This document shows positions 58,504 to 64,000 of a DNA stretch of 64,000 nt, piece after piece. A program made the position numbers and the translations under genes. The notes below the pieces were generated by a model. That model had not been told where the DNA came from, ran no database searches, and was given only the letters and a program-made list of their open reading frames with translations. The DNA comes from an uncultured Pelagibacteraceae bacterium (lineage in GTDB: Bacteria > Pseudomonadota > Alphaproteobacteria > Pelagibacterales > Pelagibacteraceae), in the NCBI GenBank assembly GCA_902580505.1, contig CACHLB010000001.1:62001-126000 (forward strand). The letters are read 5' to 3'. Every line of letters starts with the position of its first letter. Position 1 is the stretch's first letter.

Positions 58504-59958
58504 ATGAATAATTCAGGAAAAATTGATCCCTATGGCTTTCGGGAATATGACGCACGATGGGTATACGAAAAAGACATAGATGACGATGGAATCGTTCAAC
58601 TCGGCAAAGGTCTCGGAACTCAAATAATTAAACACACACAAAAAAACAATCCTAGAATTGTAGTTGGTCAAGATTACAGATCTTACAGCGAACATATCAA
58701 AGAAAAATTAAAAGAGGGTTTGGTTTCAACTGGATGTAATATTGAAGATATTGGATTGTCGTTATCACCAATGGTTTACTTCGCACAATTTAATTTAAAT
58801 TCAGATGCAATTGCAATGGTTACAGCTAGTCATAATGAAAATGGTTGGACAGGTGTAAAAATGGGTATCAAAAAAGGACTTACTCATGCACCTGAAGAAA
58901 TGAAACAACTAAAAGATATTACTCTCAATCAAAAATTTATTAATGGAGAGGGTAATATAAAAAAAATTGATGATTTTCAAAATGTTTATAAAAATGATTT
59001 AATAACAAAAAACCCATTAAATAAAAAAATTAAAGCAGTAGTTGCTTGTGGCAATGGAACGGCAGGAATATTTGCACCAGATATTTTAAGGGGTATTGGT
59101 TGCGAAGTAATTGAACTTGATTGCGAACTTGATTGGACTTTTCCAAAATATAATCCAAATCCTGAAGATTTGGAAATGTTACATGCAATTTCAAAAGCAG
59201 TTAAAGAAAATAATGCTGATATTGGATTTGGTTTTGATGGAGATGGAGATAGAGTTGGGGTTATCGATGATAAAGGTAATGAAATCTTTTCAGATAAAAT
59301 AGGGCTATTAATAGCTAGAAATCTTTCAAAAGATCATAAAAATAGTAAATTTGTTGTTGATGTAAAATCTACAGGACTTTATTCGAATGACAGAATATTA
59401 AATGAGAATAAATGTGAAACAATTTATTGGAAAACTGGTCATTCTCATATCAAAAGAAAAGTAAATACCGATAACGCTTTAGCAGGATTTGAAAAAAGTG
59501 GTCATTTCTTTTTTAATAAACCTTTGGGATATGGCTATGATGATGGAATTAATTCAGCAATACAGGTCTGTAAGTTACTCGATAAAAATAACAAAAAAAT
59601 GAGTGAAATACTTGCTGAATTACCAACAACTTATCAAAGCCCGACTATGGCTCCTTATTGTAAAGATAGTGAAAAATATGATGTAGTTGAGAATTTAGTT
59701 AAAGAAATAACAAATATTAAAGAAAATAAAACTAAAGTAGATGATCAAGAAATTAGAGAAATATTAACTGTTAATGGAGTAAGATTTTCTTTTGATGATG
59801 GGTCTTGGGGATTAATAAGAGCATCTTCTAATAAACCCTCTTTAGTTGTAGTTACTGAAAGTCCAACCTCTGAAGATAGAAAAAAGAAGATTTTTGACTT
59901 TATTGATAATCTGCTTCAACAAACTGGTAAAGTTGGGGATTATGATCAAAAAATTTAA
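58504..59958 (+). CDS. phosphomannomutase/phosphoglucomutase (alpha-D-phosphohexomutase family)
   Basis: Interconverts hexose 1- and 6-phosphates. The catalytic phosphoserine loop is MVTASHNENGWTG near residues 105-117, the metal loop GFDGDGDRVGVID near 243-255, and the sugar-specificity loop GFEKSGHFFF near 331-340. The 484-residue length fits AlgC/ManB-type enzymes with dual glucose and mannose activity, rather than GlmM. It is divergent from nrdA and ends 54 bases before a structured GC-rich segment. Confidence 0.92.
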   Translation: MNNSGKIDPYGFREYDARWVYEKDIDDDGIVQLGKGLGTQIIKHTQKNNPRIVVGQDYRSYSEHIKEKLKEGLVSTGCNIEDIGLSLSPMVYFAQFNLNSDAIAMVTASHNENGWTGVKMGIKKGLTHAPEEMKQLKDITLNQKFINGEGNIKKIDDFQNVYKNDLITKNPLNKKIKAVVACGNGTAGIFAPDILRGIGCEVIELDCELDWTFPKYNPNPEDLEMLHAISKAVKENNADIGFGFDGDGDRVGVIDDKGNEIFSDKIGLLIARNLSKDHKNSKFVVDVKSTGLYSNDRILNENKCETIYWKTGHSHIKRKVNTDNALAGFEKSGHFFFNKPLGYGYDDGINSAIQVCKLLDKNNKKMSEILAELPTTYQSPTMAPYCKDSEKYDVVENLVKEITNIKENKTKVDDQEIREILTVNGVRFSFDDGSWGLIRASSNKPSLVVVTESPTSEDRKKKIFDFIDNLLQQTGKVGDYDQKI

Positions 59959-60011
59959 AATTCAACTATAAAGAGTTAAGAAAAAATTAGAGAATCGATT
60001 AATATGTAGTT

Positions 60012-60047
60012 GAGGTGGCGGAGGGAGACTGAAACCACCTCGTCTCC
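60012..60047. ncRNA. compact pseudoknot-capable GC-rich segment between convergent genes
   Basis: On the plus strand GAGGTGG (60012-60018) pairs with CCACCTC (60035-60041), and GGAGAC (60024-60029), inside that loop, pairs with GTCTCC (60042-60047). All 13 pairs are Watson-Crick and the two 3' strands are directly adjacent, the H-type pseudoknot layout with coaxial helices; the reverse strand has the same topology. It spans the last bases of the TauE gene. It may end transcripts from either side or be a small structured RNA. Confidence 0.5.
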
Positions 60048-60880
60048 TAGGTCACTAAAAATCTATATAGAAATAAAGTACCGATAACATATAAAAAAAC
60101 ACCAAATAATCTCTGTGTTTTAACTCTATCTAGATCTTGAACTGTTTTTGCTCCAATTCTTGCCATGAATGTTGTTATAGGAACAAATATTATAAATGCA
60201 GGTATATTAATAAACCCTATGCTTAATGGTATATCTGCTTTTAACATCATGCCAGATGTAAAAAATCCGATTGATCCAAATAAGGCTATTATAAATCCAA
60301 TCGCTGCAGAACTTCCTATTGCTAAGTTAATTGGATAGCCAAAATATCTTAGTATAGGAACATTCATCATAGCTCCTGTTATGCCCATAGGAGCAGATAT
60401 TAATCCTGACAAAAATCCAAATATTATTCTAGGAAAAATATTAAATTTTTTTTTAATTTTTTTTTTCTTTTCACTTTGTAACAACAAGTAAGCTCCAAAA
60501 AAGAAAACAACGGCAGAAAAAAAGAATAATAAAGTTTTAGTATTCATCAATGCTGCCATCAATGTTCCAGAGAAAACTCCTATTATTACAAATGTTCCAT
60601 AATTTTTTATAATATTAAAATCAACAGCATTATACTTTCTATGAGTTAATACTGAAGCTGTAGCTGTTAAAATTGTTATTGAAAAAGCTGTCCCTACAGA
60701 CAAATGCATTAAATAATCTTTATCTACATTAAATGCTTCAAACACAAAAAATAAAAATGGTACAGATATCAAACCCCCACCAATTCCAAAAAATCCCGCA
60801 AAGAAACCAACCGGAACAGCGGCTGCCATCATTAAAAAAATAAAATAAATATTATTAATCTCTAAAAGAGTATTATTCAA
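60047..60880 (-). CDS. TauE/SafE family permease
   Basis: A 277-residue inner-membrane protein with about eight hydrophobic segments and the family glycine-rich motif GFFAGFFGIGGGLISVP near residues 21-37, repeated in weaker form as GLISAPMGITGAM in the second half. Members export or import sulfite, sulfoacetate or other organosulfur anions. It overlaps dusA by eight bases; no sulfur gene is nearby, so substrate is unknown. Confidence 0.88.
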   Translation of the reverse strand: MNNTLLEINNIYFIFLMMAAAVPVGFFAGFFGIGGGLISVPFLFFVFEAFNVDKDYLMHLSVGTAFSITILTATASVLTHRKYNAVDFNIIKNYGTFVIIGVFSGTLMAALMNTKTLLFFFSAVVFFFGAYLLLQSEKKKKIKKKFNIFPRIIFGFLSGLISAPMGITGAMMNVPILRYFGYPINLAIGSSAAIGFIIALFGSIGFFTSGMMLKADIPLSIGFINIPAFIIFVPITTFMARIGAKTVQDLDRVKTQRLFGVFLYVIGTLFLYRFLVT

Positions 60881-61874
60881 TTTGACCTGCCGATATACTT
60901 TGTGGATTAAATTTTACTTTATCCATTATGTGATCAATTTTCTTAACATCGGCATCTCTTACACACATATTTTCACTTAAATATCTTTTCCAAAAACTTG
61001 AACCAGTTTGGCCATGAAATAAACCAAGAGTATGTCTCATGATTTGATTTAATCTTGTACCTTTTTTAATTTCTTCTTTTACATACTCAATTAGTTTCTC
61101 AACAACTTCTTGTCTTGTCAAAACTTCACTATTGTTAAAAATTTTATTTTCAATATCTGCTAACATGTAAGGAGAATGATAAATAGATCTTCCAATCATA
61201 ACACCATCTACATTATCTAAATGTTCTTTGATTTGATCAGTAGACGTTATGCCTCCATTAATTATTATTTCTAAATATTTAAAATCTTTTTTTAATCTAT
61301 TTACATATTCATATTTCAAAGGCGGAATGTTTAAATTTTGTTTAGGCGTAAATTTTCCTAACATTGCTTTTCTGGCATGGATTATAAAAGTTTTAACACC
61401 TGTTTCTTTTAAAATATTCACAAAATTATATAAATTTTCGTATTGATCAACATTGTCATATCCAATTCTAGTTTTAACTGTTACAGGAAGTGATGTTTTT
61501 GAAATCATTTCACTTAGACAATCAGCAACAAGATTAGGTTCTTGAATTAAACAAGCCCCAAATCTATTTTTCTGAACTTTTTTACTTGGACAACCTAAAT
61601 TTAAATTTATTTCATCATAACCAAATTCTTCACCTAAATATGCTGCATTTCCTAATAGTTTTGGAGAAGAACCACCAAGTTGCAAAGCAACAGGTTTTTC
61701 TCTCATATCAAATTCTAATAGTTTCTTTTTATCTCCTCTATCAATAGCTTCTGAGACAATCATTTCAGTATAGAGAAGAACGTTTTTACTAATTAGTCTT
61801 AAGAAAAATCTTTCATGTTTGTCTGTGCAGTCCATCATTGGGGCAACAGAAACAGTTCTATTTAATCTAGACAT
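60873..61874 (-). CDS. dusA: tRNA-dihydrouridine synthase A
   Basis: FMN- and NADPH-dependent reduction of uridines in the tRNA D-loop. SVAPMMDCTDKHERFFLRL near residues 10-28 is the DusA form, the catalytic Cys is in INLNLGCPSKKVQ near 96, and HARKAMLGKFTPKQN near 174 and NGGITS are typical. The 333-residue length is normal. It overlaps both the malonyl-CoA decarboxylase and TauE genes by eight bases, an unusually mixed operon. Confidence 0.95.
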   Translation of the reverse strand: MSRLNRTVSVAPMMDCTDKHERFFLRLISKNVLLYTEMIVSEAIDRGDKKKLLEFDMREKPVALQLGGSSPKLLGNAAYLGEEFGYDEINLNLGCPSKKVQKNRFGACLIQEPNLVADCLSEMISKTSLPVTVKTRIGYDNVDQYENLYNFVNILKETGVKTFIIHARKAMLGKFTPKQNLNIPPLKYEYVNRLKKDFKYLEIIINGGITSTDQIKEHLDNVDGVMIGRSIYHSPYMLADIENKIFNNSEVLTRQEVVEKLIEYVKEEIKKGTRLNQIMRHTLGLFHGQTGSSFWKRYLSENMCVRDADVKKIDHIMDKVKFNPQSISAGQIE

Positions 61875-63174
61875 ATTTTTTGAGTTTGCTTGATATATTA
61901 ATTTTTTTTTCGTTTACATACTCTTGATGATTTTGCTCAATTTTCCCAAGTTCATATTTGTAATTAACCATTATTCCAAATGACCTTTTAAATCCTACAT
62001 CAGAAACGTTAGCATTAACTACAATGTCATCAATTTCAGCACCATTTTTTAAGTGAAACCTACACACATCATTTATAGGAAAACCTAAATCATTTTTTTG
62101 AACAGCAAGATAATTTAAAGCAAGTTTTGTTAGTAAATCTTTATTATCTATAAATTTTCTATCTCCAATTTTAAGATCTAAAGATTTTAAAAACTCAACT
62201 TTAACAAAATTATCTTTTTGAACTATCTCACTTATTTTCTTATTATCTGATGATTTTACCCAATCAGCAAAACCTTGCATTGGTGATAGGGTTCCAAAAT
62301 TTTTTACATCAGGTAACTCTTCTTGTAACTCGTATACTACTCTTTTGATTAAGAAATTCCCGAGTGTAACTCTTGACAGTCCTTCTTGACAGTTGCTAAT
62401 TGAATAAAAAGTAGCTGTATCATAATTTTCTTTTTTTCCATCATTGGGTCTTGTCAATTCTTGAATAGATTTTGCTAAACCTTTTGTTAGTGCAATCTCA
62501 ACGAAAATTATTGGCTCATCTTCTAATGCTGGATGAAAATATGCAAAAAATCTTCTGTTTTCTCCTAATCTAATTTTCAATTCATTCATATCTTTCATTG
62601 AATGAACTTTTTCGTATTTTAATAATTTTTCTAATATTGCAGCTTTAGTATCCCAAGTTATTTTTCTTAATTTTAAAAATCCAGGATTGAACCAATTTTT
62701 AAAAATATCAATCAAATCATAATCTAATTCTTTTAATTCAGGATTTTTTAATAAAAACATTTGTAGATCTTCTCTTAAAGAAACAATCTCAGCTGTTCCA
62801 TTAGGAGCCATGTTTAATCTTATAAACAATTCTTTTCTAATTCCCGATGTAATTCTTGATAAATTTAAAATTGATCTACTATTTTTATTTTCTGTATAAT
62901 CTTTAATGGCATTGTCAATATTTGCTGTATCAGGTTTATATTTTTCATTTACTTGAAGTAAGAATTTTAATTTATCTTCATGAGATAAGTTATGATATCT
63001 AAAGAGAATATCCCTTGCTAATGTAATTCCAAATGCTGCTCCTTTAGATGATAAAAGATCATCACATAGCTCGATCAAATCTCTTTTTTTAGAGAATTTT
63101 TTTAATGATTTTTTCTCTAAAATTTTTTGACCAGCATCAGCAATTGTCTCAAATATTCTTTTTATATTTAACAT
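61867..63174 (-). CDS. malonyl-CoA decarboxylase
   Basis: Converts malonyl-CoA to acetyl-CoA and CO2. The 435-residue product matches the MCD family: a helical N-terminal domain and a GNAT-like catalytic domain with FYSISNCQEGLSRVTLGNFL near residues 257-276, LSPMQGF near 300 and the conserved FHLKNGAEI near 376. It follows a TRAP transporter large-subunit gene after 15 bases, which suggests breakdown of an imported malonate-type acid. No malonyl-CoA synthetase is in view. Confidence 0.92.
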   Translation of the reverse strand: MLNIKRIFETIADAGQKILEKKSLKKFSKKRDLIELCDDLLSSKGAAFGITLARDILFRYHNLSHEDKLKFLLQVNEKYKPDTANIDNAIKDYTENKNSRSILNLSRITSGIRKELFIRLNMAPNGTAEIVSLREDLQMFLLKNPELKELDYDLIDIFKNWFNPGFLKLRKITWDTKAAILEKLLKYEKVHSMKDMNELKIRLGENRRFFAYFHPALEDEPIIFVEIALTKGLAKSIQELTRPNDGKKENYDTATFYSISNCQEGLSRVTLGNFLIKRVVYELQEELPDVKNFGTLSPMQGFADWVKSSDNKKISEIVQKDNFVKVEFLKSLDLKIGDRKFIDNKDLLTKLALNYLAVQKNDLGFPINDVCRFHLKNGAEIDDIVVNANVSDVGFKRSFGIMVNYKYELGKIEQNHQEYVNEKKINISSKLKKYV

Positions 63175-63189
63175 GGTGTTTTTTATATA

Positions 63190-64000
63190 TTAAAAACCTA
63201 AACTTTTACCCATTATTTTGTCAGGTAGCCAAGTTACAATCTCAGGAAAAATACACAAAATAAGTATAGCTAAAGCCATAATTATCATAAATGGTATAGA
63301 TCCCTTTAAAATTTCTGACAAACTAACATCTGGTGTTATGCCTTTGATTATATAAAGGTTTAATCCAACAGGTGGGGTAATAAGGCCGATTTCCATATTA
63401 ATTGTAAACACAATTGCAAACCAGTACGGATCAAATCCCAGTTGAGTTATAACTGGTAATAATATTGCTGAAGTCATAACAATAACAGCAACTGGTGGTA
63501 AAAAGAAACCTGCAATCAAAAGAAATATATTTATTAAAATAAATACTACCCATTTATTAGAACTCATCTCTACCATGCTTTGAGCTAATGATTGAGTTAC
63601 GTAAAGTTGAGATAATGTAAATGCAAAAAGATATGAAGCTGCGATGATAAACATTATCATCACACTTTCTTTCATTGAAACTTTAACAATATTCCATATT
63701 TTTTTTGGTTGGTAAATTTTGTAAACAACAGCAATTAAGACAAAAACTAAAAAAGCTCCAACACCTGAAGCCTCAGATGGGGTAGCAACACCACCATATA
63801 AAACATATAAGACACCAGCAATGATTGCTAAGAAAGGAAGTATCCTTGGTAGAACTTCAATTTTTTCTTTGAAAGTTGGAGGTGTTCTATTTTTTAAAGC
63901 TTTAGCTGAGTCTTTATCAATAAAGTAACTGTGTATCAGTGCCCAGATAGCGAACATACCTGCAAGCATAAATCCAGGTATCAATCCGCTTAAAAATAAT
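63190..64000 (-). CDS. TRAP transporter large permease subunit, DctM type (5' end outside window)
   Basis: The C-terminal part of a DctM protein with six or more hydrophobic segments. The frame stays open to the window edge (reading LFLSGLIPGFMLAGMFAIW), so the gene begins beyond it. Family patterns include YGGVATPSEASGVGAFLVF and NMEIGLITPPVGLNLYIIKG, the conserved transport-loop regions. TRAP systems import organic acids with a periplasmic binding protein; the small and binding subunits are probably just beyond the edge. The following gene suggests malonate or a relative as substrate. Confidence 0.93.
   Translation of the reverse strand, partial: LFLSGLIPGFMLAGMFAIWALIHSYFIDKDSAKALKNRTPPTFKEKIEVLPRILPFLAIIAGVLYVLYGGVATPSEASGVGAFLVFVLIAVVYKIYQPKKIWNIVKVSMKESVMIMFIIAASYLFAFTLSQLYVTQSLAQSMVEMSSNKWVVFILINIFLLIAGFFLPPVAVIVMTSAILLPVITQLGFDPYWFAIVFTINMEIGLITPPVGLNLYIIKGITPDVSLSEILKGSIPFMIIMALAILILCIFPEIVTWLPDKIMGKSLGF

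Noticed and set aside
60012..60047. Simple intrinsic terminator
   Set aside because: No U-run follows on either strand and the interlocked second helix is not typical, so I listed it as a pseudoknot-capable segment.

Overview
The window looks like a piece of a SAR11 (Pelagibacterales, Candidatus Pelagibacter-type) alphaproteobacterial chromosome. The evidence is strongly AT-rich DNA, almost no spacer between genes (many stop/start overlaps of 1-4 bases), short versions of several enzymes, and the gene content itself. No stretch longer than about 165 bases lacks a gene. No rRNA, CRISPR array, transposase or integrase was seen. Species assignment is inference; the protein families are recognised from motifs, not from a search.

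Positions 1-23087 (minus strand) are one long translation and transcription block. Read in its own direction it runs tRNA-Tyr, tRNA-Gly, tuf, tRNA-Trp, secE, nusG, rplK, rplA, rplJ, rplL, rpoB, rpoC, then a promoter-bearing gap, rpsL, rpsG, fusA, rpsJ and the S10/spc ribosomal protein genes down to rplR, which is cut by the window edge. tuf lies with the tRNAs and secE, not between fusA and rpsJ.

Positions 23227-26645 hold rlmB, a tRNA-Thr gene, a 1.66-kb insertion, nadK and tRNA-Leu. The insertion is bounded by a perfect 54-bp direct repeat of the tRNA-Thr 3' part and carries two coupled genes: an MrcB_N-HNH type IV restriction-like nuclease and a small exported protein. It has no integrase, but both inner ends carry copies of a TTGTCAG-type repeat. 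It is the most interesting object here: a candidate minimal tRNA-targeted defence element that would need a recombinase in trans.

Positions 26646-46335 are mostly housekeeping and biosynthesis: an SAF-domain homoserine-dehydrogenase-like enzyme with an AzlCD amino-acid exporter, a CinA-type protein, sfsA, map, a purine operon (purB-purC-purS-purQ-purL) followed by bolA and a CGFS glutaredoxin, then rpsD, a TrmJ-like methylase, cimA, cysS, nadE, class II DAHP synthase, glmS and a stand-alone GlmU acetyltransferase domain.

Positions 46405-64000 are more catabolic: a phosphoglycolate phosphatase-like gene, a 2-methylcitrate cycle operon (prpD-prpB-prpC) facing an MmgE/PrpD paralogue and a tripartite tricarboxylate transporter (TctA, TctB, TctC), class I ribonucleotide reductase (nrdA, nrdB) with two NrdR boxes spaced 31 bp, a phosphohexomutase, a TauE/SafE permease, dusA, malonyl-CoA decarboxylase and the start-truncated large subunit of a TRAP transporter. 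A compact GC-rich double helix with pseudoknot topology lies between the phosphohexomutase and TauE genes.
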